From positions 46,393-110,392 of the forward strand of contig SCNT01000013.1 of NCBI GenBank assembly GCA_005503165.1: a stretch of DNA of 64,000 nt. Reading direction: 5' to 3'. How positions within the stretch are numbered: the stretch's first letter is position 1; every line of letters begins with the position of its first letter. The notes beneath the pieces are model-generated. The model was not told the origin of the DNA. It made no database searches and saw only the letters and a program-made list of their open reading frames with translations. The position numbers were made by a program, and so were the translations under genes. Shown here piece by piece: positions 43,890-53,423 of this stretch. Source of the DNA: Sphingomonadaceae bacterium 3R27E2-A. GTDB taxonomy: Bacteria; Pseudomonadota; Alphaproteobacteria; Sphingomonadales; Sphingomonadaceae.

Positions 43890-46800
43890 CTAACGTCCGA
43901 TATCGCCGATCAGCTCGAATGCCGCCCAGGCATTCGGGTGGGCCCAGCTTTGCAGGAAATCGTCGCCGCGCCGATCGTCGCGGATCGCGCGCATCGCGAT
44001 CTGCAGCGCCTCGGCGCGCGTCCGGCCAGGCATCTGGCGCGCCGCCTCGATCGCCTTGACGGTTACGACGCTGGCCACATCGTCGCGCACCGGCCAGTGC
44101 GAAGCGAGCAAATTGCGCGCGCCCGCATAGAGGAAGGCGCGGCTCAGCCCGCCGAGCCCGGTCGCCTTCCCCGCTTCGCCCGCCGCCGTATTGCACGCCG
44201 ACAGGATCACCCAATCGGCGTTCAGCCGCAGCGCCGCGACTTCGGATGCGGTCAGCAGCCCGTCGTTTTCGGGGGTCGGCGACGCGGGCGGCGTCAAGAC
44301 CAGCGCCGCCTCGCCCAGCCCCGCGACCTCGCCGGGCAACAGGCCATGGGTGGCAAAGGACAGGATGCTGACCTGCGACAGGTCGGCGGCGAACACCGAC
44401 GGTTCGGTCGCCCGCTCGGCCATGTGCAGCGAAGCGGGCGGCGCATCGAGCGAAGCGCGCAGGGCCTCGAGCTCGGTCGCGGTTCCCGGCAGCCGCGACA
44501 GCCGCAGCAACTGATCGACCGTCACCGCCGGCGCGTCGGCCATGCCCACCGCCCGCCGGCCATCGCGTCCGCCGCGCCGCGCGCGCGGCGGACCGAGCAG
44601 GGCGGGGTCGCCAAACCCTGCAAAGCTTGGCGTCGCGGCAGCGGGCCGCGCCGGGTCGGCGACCTTGGCGCGTTCGAATTGCAGCGTTTGCAACGACGGC
44701 AGATGCGTCAGCGCGAAGTCATCGGCCAACCAGCGGGTGCCGCGCAATTTGTCCGGATCGCCATCGTCGCCTTGCGGCGTTTCGGTCACCAATACGCCCA
44801 GCGGCAGAGCCGACAACATACCGGCCGTCGTCGCGAGCACGAATTTCTTGCCCGCCAGCGCAGGCTTCAGCGGTTCGATCAGCTCGCGATAAAGCGCAAA
44901 CGCGAGCATGCGGTCGAACGCATAGCCGCTCCCGCCCCGCGCTTCCCACACCGCGGCGACCGCGTCGGGCACCTTGACGTCGGCCCCCAAATCCCAGCGC
45001 AGCTTGGTGATCGCGCGATCGAGCCGCTTGTTGTTCCAGTCCGACCGGTGCCAGCGGATGTCGCTGCGCGTCACGGCGATCGCGTGCGTGCCGCCGTCGG
45101 TCGGCACCAGCAGCAACGCCGCTTCATCATCGGCGAGCAGCGCCTGCAATTCGGCCAGCCCCAGCGGGCGCGGGCGGATCAGCGCAAAATATTCGGGGAA
45201 ATCCCTCTGCAAAGCGCCGACAACCTCCGTCAGCCGAGCCTTGCGGACCGCCAGCGCCTCGGCATCCTTCTTCGCCTGCAATTCCAGGGCGCGGCGCAGT
45301 TCGGGCTCGCGGCGGATATTCTCCTCATAACGCGCGAGATCCGCCTTGTAGGCCGCCTCGGCGCGAGCGAACTCGGCCTCGCGCTTGGCAAAGGCGGCGG
45401 CGTCCTCGCCTTCAAAGCGAAAGGGGCGCAGCGGAGCCAGCGGCGGCGGTGTCCTGATCGACGGCATCATGACCCGCCCCGATGGCAGCGAGGCGACCAG
45501 TTCCTGATACTCCTCGGCCAGCGCTCCCAGCTCCGGCGCACGCCGCGTTGCCGCAGCCAGCCCGGCGCTGATCGAAACGGCCTCGGCCGTCCCGTTGAGC
45601 GCGGCATCCTGCAACAGGTCGAAGGCTTCGGCGGCGGCCTGTGCTGACGGACGTCCCGCTCCGGCCACCCACAGCGCATCGGCCAGCGAGGATTGCGGGG
45701 AATCGAGACGGTCGACGCTGCCGAATCCCGCTCCCGGACCGTCCGAAAACTCCGGCTGCACAAATGTGCGCTCGCTGGCCCGCATGCTGCCGACCATCGA
45801 TCGCAGCCAGGGGAGTACCTCGCCTATCCCGCCCGGGTCGTTGCGCCGTGCCAGCCCCATCAGGATCCAGAACGCATATTGCTGGCCGAAAACGATGTCG
45901 CTCTCGTTCTCGCCGGTTACCGGGCATCCGGGTGGGCGCTGGCCGACCAGCGACGCCGTGTCGGCCGCCTCGGCCAGCCAGATATTGATCGAACAATCGG
46001 CCCCATCCACCGCCACCGCCTGGAAACGGATATCGTCGAGCCGTTTTTCCTCCTGCCAATCGGCCAGCGCGCCCGCGCGGTTACCGGCGGCAAAGCGCGC
46101 CAGCCCGCGCCCCCGCAGGATACGCGCACGCTTCTCCGCATCGTCGGCGATCTGGGTGGCGGCCAGCGGAACGGCCCGTTCATAGGCCGCGAGCGACTGC
46201 GCCAATCGACCCGCGAACAGATCCTTCTCAGCCTGGTGCCACAGCGCCGTCAGTCGCGCGCGGTTCAGCTCGCCCTGCAACTCGCGGCGCAATTTGCCGC
46301 GGTCGATCTTGACGGCATCGGCGGGCAGGCTGTCGAGCAGGTCGAGCGCCTGATCGCCAAGCCCGCCCAGCCGCAGCAGCGAGGCATAGGTGCGCGCGAC
46401 CGATTCCAGATCGGCGGCTGCCCCCGGTGTATCGCCCTGTGCCAGCCGCACCTTTGCCCGGGCGAAACGAAAGGATCGGGAATCTGGATTTGCCAGGGCC
46501 GCCTTGTTGATCCCGCTGCCGTCGTCATAGTGACGCGCGAACCTTTCGTTGAAGAAGTCGATTTCCTCCTGCGCCGCCGCAACATCGCCCTTCGCAAGAT
46601 GCAGGTCCACCAGCGCCGCGGTAACATCCGACAGATTGTTGAGTTCGAAGGCATCGTCGAGATCGACCAGCCGGTCATATTCGGTCAGTAGCACCTGTTC
46701 GGCCTCTGTCGGCTGCCCGGCGGCGGCCAGCGTCCTGGCCAGTTGAACGGTCTGGACCGTCTTGAAAAACCCTGTCGCCTGCGCATCGGCCAGCGCGCGG

Positions 46801-47522
46801 CGCAGCGGCAGCGCCTCTTTGGCACGGCCCGCCCTGGTCAGGGCGTCGGCAAGGCCCGCTTCGACCCCGCGCCGCTGGCTCTCGTCGCCGGCCGCCAGCG
46901 GGCTGGTGGCGAGCGCGCGCCAAAGTCCGACCGCTTCGTCGTAGCGCCCCAGATCGGCGAGCGCGGCTGCGCGCTGGGCCCAAAGCTGCCCCTCTTCGCG
47001 ATCGGCGACCCTGGCCGCTTTTTTCCCAGCCAGCGCGCGCTCGATGATCGGCAGCGCCTCGGCATCGTCGCCCTGCGTGTCGAGCATCCATGCCGACAAG
47101 GAAGCCACGTTCCGGCAGACGGCATCGGTCTGCACCAGCGCGCCGCAACGCCCGACCATGCGATCGAGCAGCGCGTTCACCGCCGCGCGATCGACCGCTT
47201 CGGTCAGACGAAACGCATTGATCGCCTCGAACAACCTTCCCGTCATCGGATGGCGCAACAGCGGCTGCGCGTCGGGCGCCGCCGCCAGCAATTCGCTCGC
47301 GCGCGCGAGCCGGTAGGACGCCATCGGTCGCACGCTGTCGCGCGGATCCTCGGGCCGCTCCTTGTACAATATGGCTTCGATCTCGACGGCAAAGGCCGCG
47401 GCATAGTCGGCGCTGGTCGCGCCTTCATATTTTTCGGGATCGGGCAGCGTCTGCGCCTGCGCTGCGACCGCGAACAGGCTCAGGCTGGTCAAAGCCGTCC
47501 ATCTCAAAGCATGTCTGATCAT
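43890..47522 (-). CDS. Large secreted CHAT-domain protein with TPR-like repeats
   Basis: A 1210-aa exported protein. A signal peptide (SLSLFAVAAQAQ) is followed by a long helical region with TPR-like repeats (for example AALADLGRYDEAVGLWRALA, VELAEAGQPTEAEQVLLTEYDRL-like units, about 100-560), an Arg/Glu/Ala coiled segment near 760-800, and a C-terminal CHAT domain (about 900-1210). The caspase-like dyad is present: His1059 in FATHGLLPGEVAGLGE and Cys1110 in ILSACNTAAGEAGKATGLGGL. The end (SWAHPNAWAAFELIGD) is typical of CHAT proteins. Predicted to act in the periplasm or outside; target unknown. It lies between dsbB and coq7. Confidence 0.9.
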   Translation of the reverse strand: MIRHALRWTALTSLSLFAVAAQAQTLPDPEKYEGATSADYAAAFAVEIEAILYKERPEDPRDSVRPMASYRLARASELLAAAPDAQPLLRHPMTGRLFEAINAFRLTEAVDRAAVNALLDRMVGRCGALVQTDAVCRNVASLSAWMLDTQGDDAEALPIIERALAGKKAARVADREEGQLWAQRAAALADLGRYDEAVGLWRALATSPLAAGDESQRRGVEAGLADALTRAGRAKEALPLRRALADAQATGFFKTVQTVQLARTLAAAGQPTEAEQVLLTEYDRLVDLDDAFELNNLSDVTAALVDLHLAKGDVAAAQEEIDFFNERFARHYDDGSGINKAALANPDSRSFRFARAKVRLAQGDTPGAAADLESVARTYASLLRLGGLGDQALDLLDSLPADAVKIDRGKLRRELQGELNRARLTALWHQAEKDLFAGRLAQSLAAYERAVPLAATQIADDAEKRARILRGRGLARFAAGNRAGALADWQEEKRLDDIRFQAVAVDGADCSINIWLAEAADTASLVGQRPPGCPVTGENESDIVFGQQYAFWILMGLARRNDPGGIGEVLPWLRSMVGSMRASERTFVQPEFSDGPGAGFGSVDRLDSPQSSLADALWVAGAGRPSAQAAAEAFDLLQDAALNGTAEAVSISAGLAAATRRAPELGALAEEYQELVASLPSGRVMMPSIRTPPPLAPLRPFRFEGEDAAAFAKREAEFARAEAAYKADLARYEENIRREPELRRALELQAKKDAEALAVRKARLTEVVGALQRDFPEYFALIRPRPLGLAELQALLADDEAALLLVPTDGGTHAIAVTRSDIRWHRSDWNNKRLDRAITKLRWDLGADVKVPDAVAAVWEARGGSGYAFDRMLAFALYRELIEPLKPALAGKKFVLATTAGMLSALPLGVLVTETPQGDDGDPDKLRGTRWLADDFALTHLPSLQTLQFERAKVADPARPAAATPSFAGFGDPALLGPPRARRGGRDGRRAVGMADAPAVTVDQLLRLSRLPGTATELEALRASLDAPPASLHMAERATEPSVFAADLSQVSILSFATHGLLPGEVAGLGEAALVLTPPASPTPENDGLLTASEVAALRLNADWVILSACNTAAGEAGKATGLGGLSRAFLYAGARNLLASHWPVRDDVASVVTVKAIEAARQMPGRTRAEALQIAMRAIRDDRRGDDFLQSWAHPNAWAAFELIGDIGR

Positions 47523-47634
47523 CGACACGTCCCCATCCTGCCGCGACCTTCCGCGTTGGTATCGCGCTGCGCCGCTTTGGCAATAGCTTGCGCATCGGCT
47601 TGACCCTGTGCCGCGAAACGCCCACATCGGCGGC

Positions 47635-48153
47635 ATGAGCAAGCGCGACAACAAAGCCTCGATGATCCGCGTCGACCAGGCCGGCGAATATGGCGCGACG
47701 CGCATCTATGCCGGCCAGCTCGCGGTGATGGGCGACCGCCACCCGATGGCGCGCGAGATCGCGCATATGGCCGAGCAGGAAGAGCGGCATCGCAAATTCT
47801 TCGATACGATGGTCGCGAAGCGCGGTGTGCGGCCGACCGCGCTGCAACCGGTGTGGAATGTCGCGGGCTTTGCCTTGGGCGCGGTCACCGCCGCGATGGG
47901 ACCGCGCGCCGCGATGGCGTGCACCGCCGCGGTCGAGACCGAGATCGACCGCCATTACCGGCATCAGCTGGACGAACTCGGCGACAGCGACCCCGAACTC
48001 AGCGCCGCGGTCGCCGATTTCCGCGCCGAGGAGCTCGAGCACAAAGAAGCCGCGCTCGCCGCCGGCGCCGAAGGTGCGCCGGGCTATCCGCTGCTGAGCT
48101 TCGCGATCCGCGCCGGCTGCCGCGCAGCCATCGCGCTCTCGAAGCGTATCTGA
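47635..48153 (+). CDS. coq7: Demethoxyubiquinone hydroxylase (Coq7 family)
   Basis: A 172-aa di-iron oxygenase for the penultimate step of ubiquinone synthesis. The ligands lie in RVDQAGEYGATRIYAGQ, HMAEQEERHRKFF, AVETEIDRHYRHQLDEL and FRAEELEHKEAAL, giving the ExxH-type pattern twice. ATG 47635 is used; a GTG at 47608 is possible, and neither has a clear ribosome site. Divergent from the CHAT gene across 112 bp. Confidence 0.92.
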   Translation: MSKRDNKASMIRVDQAGEYGATRIYAGQLAVMGDRHPMAREIAHMAEQEERHRKFFDTMVAKRGVRPTALQPVWNVAGFALGAVTAAMGPRAAMACTAAVETEIDRHYRHQLDELGDSDPELSAAVADFRAEELEHKEAALAAGAEGAPGYPLLSFAIRAGCRAAIALSKRI

Positions 48154-48230
48154 TAAGGAAAAGGCCTGCCCGTTCATGACATATGCAGGGACGCGGTGTC
48201 ATGCCGCATCAAACGACGAAGGATGATCCG

Positions 48231-48833
48231 ATGACCCGCCTCCCCCTCGCCGCGCTGTTCCTCGCCGGCAGTCTCTTCGCGCTCCCCGCCGCTGCGCAGG
48301 ACACGTCGGAGGCAGAGAAGATCAACCAGGTCATCGTCTACGGCGACGACAGGTGCGAGCCGTCGAGCGCCGACGAGATCGTCGTGTGCAACCGCCTGCC
48401 CGAGGGCGACCGCTACCGCGTGCCGCAGGTCTTCCGCGGCGGCGATCCGCTCGACCCGCGCAACCAGGCGTGGCTCAATCGCGTGACCGCGATGGAGCGC
48501 GTCGGCCGCTTCGGCACCGACAGCTGCTCCCCGGTCGGGCTCGGCGGCTTCACCGGCTGCACCCAGGCGCTCGTCGCAGGCGCCCGCGCCGAGGAACAGG
48601 CCGCCGACAAGACCGACTGGCAGGCGATGATCGCCGACGAACGCGCCAAGCGTCTCGCGGGCATCGACGCCGCCGCCGCCGAGGTCGAGGCCGCGGTCGT
48701 CGCCGAAGAACGCGCGCTCGCCGAGCGCCAGAAGGCGGCGCAGGATCTGGAAGCCCAGGCCAACGGCACCGCGCCGCGGCCCGAACAGACCGACCCCGAA
48801 GCGAGCGAACTGCCGGTTCCGCCGCAGAACTGA
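48231..48833 (+). CDS. Exported protein of unknown function with C-terminal coiled coil
   Basis: A 200-aa protein I cannot assign. It has a signal peptide (LPLAALFLAGSLFALPAAAQ), then a conserved-looking DDRCEPSSADEIVVCNRLPEGDRYRVP segment; two further cysteines follow in DSCSPVGLGGFTGC. The C-terminal third (about 130-175) is Ala/Glu-rich and predicted coiled coil, and the tail is Pro/Glu-rich. ATG 48231 has GAAGGATGA upstream. The DRC..S..DEIVVC..L motif is frequent in sphingomonad exported proteins as far as I recall. Probably co-transcribed with coq7. Confidence 0.75.
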   Translation: MTRLPLAALFLAGSLFALPAAAQDTSEAEKINQVIVYGDDRCEPSSADEIVVCNRLPEGDRYRVPQVFRGGDPLDPRNQAWLNRVTAMERVGRFGTDSCSPVGLGGFTGCTQALVAGARAEEQAADKTDWQAMIADERAKRLAGIDAAAAEVEAAVVAEERALAERQKAAQDLEAQANGTAPRPEQTDPEASELPVPPQN

Positions 48834-48912
48834 GCCGGGGCGGTGCGCAACAAAACGAATTGATCGCCCTGCTCCACGCCCCTAGACCCGCGCGGGGAAT
48901 TGTGGGGGACAT

Positions 48913-50634
48913 ATGAAGCTTTTGACGATTGCGCTGCTGCCGGCCGCGATGGCGCTGGCAGCCGGGCCGGTCGCGGCCCAGGGATTTATCAGATCGGCGG
49001 CTGCCGAACCGGGCGCCAGCGCGCCTGCCACCGCCGCCGACTATATGAACTGCGACGGCTATGCCGCACCGAAGGGCAAGTCCGACGGCATCGCGCGCGA
49101 AACCTTCCTGTTCGGCGCCGCCTCGCGATCGGCCGACATACGCCGCAAAGACATCGCGATTTTCGGGGAGCGAGGCCTCGCCGCCTGCGACCGCGCCCTC
49201 GCGGGCGCGCAACTGGTCGATGCCTTCTGGCTCCGCCGCGCCAACCTGCTGCAGGCGAAGGCCGTACACGCCATCGGCGCGAACCAGCCCGAGCTCGCCC
49301 TGGCCCTCGCCGCCGAAAGCGACGCGGTCGGTACGGCGCATCGCGATCCTTATTTCGCGCAAAGCATCGGGCTGGGGAATCAAGCCGTCCGCGCCTATGC
49401 GCTGATCGCGCTCGGGCGCAGGGACGAGGCGATCGCGGCGATCGACGGCCTCGCCAAGAGCCGTCCGCTCGCGCAGTCGATCCGTGCGCTCGAGATGCAG
49501 TTGCGCCTGTATCTGGACCCCGCGTTCATGACCCACGCCAGCGCGCTGACGAGCGCCATCCCCTTGTCCCCCGAAAACGGCCGGCCCCTCTTCTGGATGC
49601 ACTTCCTGAACGGACGTTACGACGAGGCGCGGGTCGTTGCCCCGACGATCAGCTTCGACCTTCCCAAACAGCGCGGCGGCTGGACGCTTCGCGGCGCCGA
49701 CCGCGACGCGCTGGAACAGATCGGTGTCCGCGCGTCGGTCGCGGGCGCATGGGCCTATGCCGAAAGCGTCGCGGGCCATCATGATCGCGCCAGGGCGCTG
49801 CTCGACGAGGCAGGCACCGAACTCGACGAGATCATGGCCCCGCCGCCGCCGCGCGAGGATGGCCGTCCGCCGAAGAAGCAGGACGTCGAAGACCATGCCC
49901 GCCGCCTTCCCTACGCGCGGAAAGCCAGGGACGAGCTTGGACTTTGGAACGCCGCCATCGCCTTCCGCCCGCGGATCGCGATCTTGCCCGCCGCCGAGAG
50001 CGAGGCGGAGATCACGGCGAAGCGGCTCAACAGCCTGCCCATCGCCCCCGACATCCTGACGATCATGCCGTTCGACACGCCCGAACAGCGCAAGGAGAAT
50101 GAGACGATATTGGCGTCGATCCGCGGCCGCATCGACGTCACCCGCACCGACGCGCTCAAATTGTCGGCCGAGGCGCTGATGGCGGCGCTGCCGCGGCCCG
50201 AAACCGCGAAGGTCGTGCCCACGCTCAAACCCGCCGGCGACGGCTATTTCCTGAGCGATTCGGGGCTGTCGCGAGACCGCGAAGGAAGGAGCGACATCTG
50301 GACGATCCGCTATACGCACAAGGTCGCCCCCATCGCCGCGGTCGAGGAGCTGGCCATGCTGGGCGCCGCGCAGACCGCGCAGCGCGAAGGTTTTGACAGC
50401 ATGCTGCTGCTCAACCGCATGTCGATCTCGCGCACGACCAACGTCTCGGGCTTATACACCGGCAGCTACCAGCTGAACTCGGGCTACGAAGCGCAGATGC
50501 GCGTGCGCTTCGTCAACGCCGCGGCGCTGCCCGCCGACATTGCCGACGCGGGCTGGCGGCTTGTTCCCGTGCGGCAGGTGATCGAAGAATTGTCGGACCG
50601 GTACAAGGCGGGCGGCCTGACCATCGCCTGGTGA
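48913..50634 (+). CDS. Large exported protein of unknown function, TPR-like
   Basis: A 573-aa protein I do not recognise. After a signal peptide (LLTIALLPAAMALAAGPVAAQ) comes a helical region (about 90-330) with TPR-like pairs (AVRAYALIALGRRDEAIAAIDGLAK, MHFLNGRYDEARVVAP, AGAWAYAESVAGHHDRARALLDEA). The C-terminal ~130 residues (DIWTIRYTHKVAPIAAVEELAMLGAA to the end) look like a mixed alpha/beta domain. ATG 48913 has GTGGGGGAC upstream. It follows the 200-aa exported protein by 79 bp. A role in envelope assembly is possible but unsupported. Confidence 0.72.
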   Translation: MKLLTIALLPAAMALAAGPVAAQGFIRSAAAEPGASAPATAADYMNCDGYAAPKGKSDGIARETFLFGAASRSADIRRKDIAIFGERGLAACDRALAGAQLVDAFWLRRANLLQAKAVHAIGANQPELALALAAESDAVGTAHRDPYFAQSIGLGNQAVRAYALIALGRRDEAIAAIDGLAKSRPLAQSIRALEMQLRLYLDPAFMTHASALTSAIPLSPENGRPLFWMHFLNGRYDEARVVAPTISFDLPKQRGGWTLRGADRDALEQIGVRASVAGAWAYAESVAGHHDRARALLDEAGTELDEIMAPPPPREDGRPPKKQDVEDHARRLPYARKARDELGLWNAAIAFRPRIAILPAAESEAEITAKRLNSLPIAPDILTIMPFDTPEQRKENETILASIRGRIDVTRTDALKLSAEALMAALPRPETAKVVPTLKPAGDGYFLSDSGLSRDREGRSDIWTIRYTHKVAPIAAVEELAMLGAAQTAQREGFDSMLLLNRMSISRTTNVSGLYTGSYQLNSGYEAQMRVRFVNAAALPADIADAGWRLVPVRQVIEELSDRYKAGGLTIAW

Positions 50635-50692
50635 CCCGGCCAGGCCGCCGCCGCGCCGCCGACACCCGGAGGCGCAGCGGCGCGGTCATGGC

Positions 50693-52636
50693 TCAGTTCA
50701 GCAGATATTGCTTCCAGAAGACCAGCGACGCCCAGAAATTATAGTCGGCGTTTTCCTTTTTCGCGAAGCCATGGCCTTCGTTGGTGCCGACGAGGTGCCA
50801 CGCGGTGCCGCCGTTCGCGCGCACCGCTTTCACGATCTGGTCGGCCTCCGACGCGGGCACGCGCGGGTCGTTAGCGCCCGTGACGATGAACAGCGGCTTC
50901 TTGATCTCGGCCACGCGCGTCAGCGGCGAGATCTCGAGCAGCTTCGCGCGCTGCGCCGGATCGCGCTCGTCGCCATATTCGACGCGGCGGAGGTCGCGGC
51001 GATAGTCCTGCGTATTCTCGAGGAAGGTCACGAAGTTCGAGATCGCGACGACGCACAGGTTGGCGCGCAATTTGTCGGCATAATGGATCGCCGCCGCATA
51101 GCACATATAGCCGCCATAGCTGCCCCCGGTCAGCGCGAAGCGCGCGGGATCGAGCGTCTTGTCCTTCGCGAAATGGTCGAGAAAGGCGCCCATGTCCTTG
51201 ACGCTGTCCTCGCGCTTGAACGGCCCGTTGTCGAGGCTGACGAAGGTCTTGCCATAGCCCGTCGAGCCGCGGACGTTGGGATAGAAGACCGCGATCCCCA
51301 TCTCGTTGATCAGATAGTTGGTGCGCCCCATGAATCCCGGGCGCGACTGCCCCTCGGGGCCGCCGTGGACGTTCATGATCATCGGGCGCTTTCCGGGGAA
51401 TTTCGCGGGGTCGGGGCGATAGAGGAAGCCCGACACCTCGAGCCCGTCGAAGCTCTTCACCTTGACCAGCTCGGGCTCGACATTCTTCGTGACGTCGAGG
51501 CCGCCGGTCTCGCTCTGCGTCCAGCGCGTCACCGCCAGCGTTTGCGGGTTGACGCTATATGCATCCGCCGCGCTCCGCGCCGAGGTGAAGCTGATCCCGA
51601 TCTCGCCCCAGGGCGCGATCTCGACCCCGCCGATGATCCCGGGGGGCAGCGCCTCGACCGTGCGCACCGCGCCGGTCCTGGGGTCGAGCAGCCGCAGCTT
51701 CGACATGCCCGCCTCGTTGACCGTGTAAGCGATGAAGCTGCCGTCGTCGGCGATGTCGAAGCCGCCGACCTCCCATTTCTCCGCCGGCCCGCGCGGCGTG
51801 AACACGCCGGTTGCGGGGTCGAGCGTGCCGAGCCTCTCGAACTCGGCGCCCTCGTCGCTGGTGATCCAGATCGTGCCGTCGGGCGCGAACTGGCCGCCGC
51901 CCCGCGACACCGTCTGCGCATGATCGCCGATCGGGGTCATCGCGCCCGATTTCAGATCGAGGCGGAAGAAGTCCGATTTCTGCACCGACGTATATTTGCC
52001 CACCAGCGCCCAGCTCTTGTCGGGCGCGAAGTCCAGCAGGCCCCAGCCGCCGCCCTCGACCTGGGCGACCAGCCGGTCCGATTTCGGATTGCGCGGGTCG
52101 ATCAGATAGAGGTCGCTGTCGCGCCCGTTGCGGCGCGTCGAGGTATAGGCGACGAGCTGGCCGTCCTTGCTCCACGCGTTGAGCCCGTTGCGGCTCTTGC
52201 CGTCGGTCAGGAGCTCGAGCCGCCCGTCCTTCATCGCGTAAATCTGGTAGAATTCATTGCCGCCGATGTCCTTCTGCACCAGCATCAGGTCGCCGGTCTT
52301 GGGCGACCAGGCCGCACCGCCGACGGGCTCTTCCTCGAAGGTGATCTGCTGGCGCGCGCCCATCGGGACCGCGACACGGTGGATCTGGCTGGTATTGGCG
52401 AAGCGCGTCGAGATCAGCATCGACTTGTCGACCGGGTTCCAGCCGACGAAGCCCGCACCGCGATTCTCCATATAGGGGCGCGTCGCCGCGGCGAGCTCGG
52501 CGGGAACGTCGGGCATGCCGTCGGCGATCAGCGCCGCGGGCTTGGGTGCGATGTCGGCGGCGGGCTTCGCCGCCTCCTGCGCGAGCGCGGGCGCGAGCGG
52601 CAGCGCAAGCGCGGCCAGGAAGGCGAGATGACGCAT
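50693..52636 (-). CDS. S9 family peptidase (prolyl oligopeptidase type)
   Basis: A 647-aa exported serine peptidase. A signal peptide (LAFLAALALPLAPALA) is followed by a seven-bladed beta-propeller (about 70-370) and a C-terminal alpha/beta hydrolase domain. The nucleophile Ser506 is in TGGSYGGYM; Asp in VTGANDPRVP and His in TNEGHGF complete the triad. Acts on short peptides, probably in the periplasm. ATG 52636 begins the signal peptide; the open frame to 53200 is not coding. Convergent with the unknown exported protein. Confidence 0.92.
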   Translation of the reverse strand: MRHLAFLAALALPLAPALAQEAAKPAADIAPKPAALIADGMPDVPAELAAATRPYMENRGAGFVGWNPVDKSMLISTRFANTSQIHRVAVPMGARQQITFEEEPVGGAAWSPKTGDLMLVQKDIGGNEFYQIYAMKDGRLELLTDGKSRNGLNAWSKDGQLVAYTSTRRNGRDSDLYLIDPRNPKSDRLVAQVEGGGWGLLDFAPDKSWALVGKYTSVQKSDFFRLDLKSGAMTPIGDHAQTVSRGGGQFAPDGTIWITSDEGAEFERLGTLDPATGVFTPRGPAEKWEVGGFDIADDGSFIAYTVNEAGMSKLRLLDPRTGAVRTVEALPPGIIGGVEIAPWGEIGISFTSARSAADAYSVNPQTLAVTRWTQSETGGLDVTKNVEPELVKVKSFDGLEVSGFLYRPDPAKFPGKRPMIMNVHGGPEGQSRPGFMGRTNYLINEMGIAVFYPNVRGSTGYGKTFVSLDNGPFKREDSVKDMGAFLDHFAKDKTLDPARFALTGGSYGGYMCYAAAIHYADKLRANLCVVAISNFVTFLENTQDYRRDLRRVEYGDERDPAQRAKLLEISPLTRVAEIKKPLFIVTGANDPRVPASEADQIVKAVRANGGTAWHLVGTNEGHGFAKKENADYNFWASLVFWKQYLLN

Positions 52637-52971
52637 CGATGATTTCCCCTGTTTTCGAACTGATCCGAACGGACAGGATGTAGACGCTATCAGCCACACC
52701 GGCGGATGCAAGGTTTCGACGGAAACCAGTCCACCGTCGACGAAGCGCGCCGAAGCCCGCGAGTCGCGGCGACAGGCGATCCTTCTGCCCCTCGCGCACG
52801 GCAATCGCCGCCGGATGGGCTGCATTTCGCCCGCCTGTCGCGGATTTGTTGCAAAAGCGGGGCGAATCGAAGGCAAAATTAACGAAACGCTGGCAGCCTG
52901 TCTTGACTCGGTCATTTTTGGCTGAAAACGTGTCGTTTCTGGGAATCGCCGGCCTAAGGGGGCTGTAATAG
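52637..52971. other. Divergent intergenic region without a gene
   Basis: A 335-bp gap between the S9 peptidase and the small membrane protein. No repeat or RNA gene is seen. TTGACT at 52903-52908 is a possible -35 element for the plus-strand gene, but no good -10 sequence follows at the right spacing. The stretch 52865-52930 is AT-richer than the rest. Confidence 0.4.
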
Positions 52972-53370
52972 ATGGCATCGACATTCGGACCGCGCCTGTG
53001 GAGGCGCTCCTCTGGCTCCGTGCCCACGGCCCGTCATCTGGGTCGCCGAATGACCTTCCATGCCGCTGCCGCGCTCCTCGTCTTCGCCGTGCTGCAAATC
53101 TGGCTCGTGTCGAGCGCGATCGCCGCGGGGGCGCCGACCGCGCTGACCTTCGTCGCGCTCGCGCTGCTGCTGATCCTCGCGGTGCCGATCGCGCGGACAA
53201 CCGAACGCCGCTGGTATCATCTGAGCCGCCAGGCGCTCGCCAGCTGGGGGCTGCACGCGCGCTTCCGCCGCGACGTCCGCCGCCTTTGGGTCGCCGCGCT
53301 CGCCTTGCCCTTCGTCTGGGTCAGCGGCGCGATGGCTGCGACCACCGGCCTCGCGGCCATCGGCGGCTGA
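52972..53370 (+). CDS. Small membrane protein, unknown function
   Basis: A 132-aa protein I cannot name. A basic N-terminus is followed by two hydrophobic helices (about 31-52 and 56-74), a basic amphipathic loop (RTTERRWYHLSRQALASWGLHARFRRDVRRLW) and a third helix (about 108-128). ATG 52972 has AAGGGGG upstream. It precedes pmbA by 53 bp on the same strand, but a functional link is not evident. Confidence 0.68.
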   Translation: MASTFGPRLWRRSSGSVPTARHLGRRMTFHAAAALLVFAVLQIWLVSSAIAAGAPTALTFVALALLLILAVPIARTTERRWYHLSRQALASWGLHARFRRDVRRLWVAALALPFVWVSGAMAATTGLAAIGG

Positions 53371-53423
53371 CGCTTTACCGATAAGATTTTGACGGCAAAG
53401 CGCGCGCGCCCTAAGGCGCGGCC

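Noticed and set aside
52903..52931. Promoter for the small membrane protein at 52972
   Set aside because: TTGACT is present but the -10 position (AAACGT) is poor; listed only as a possibility in the gap entry.
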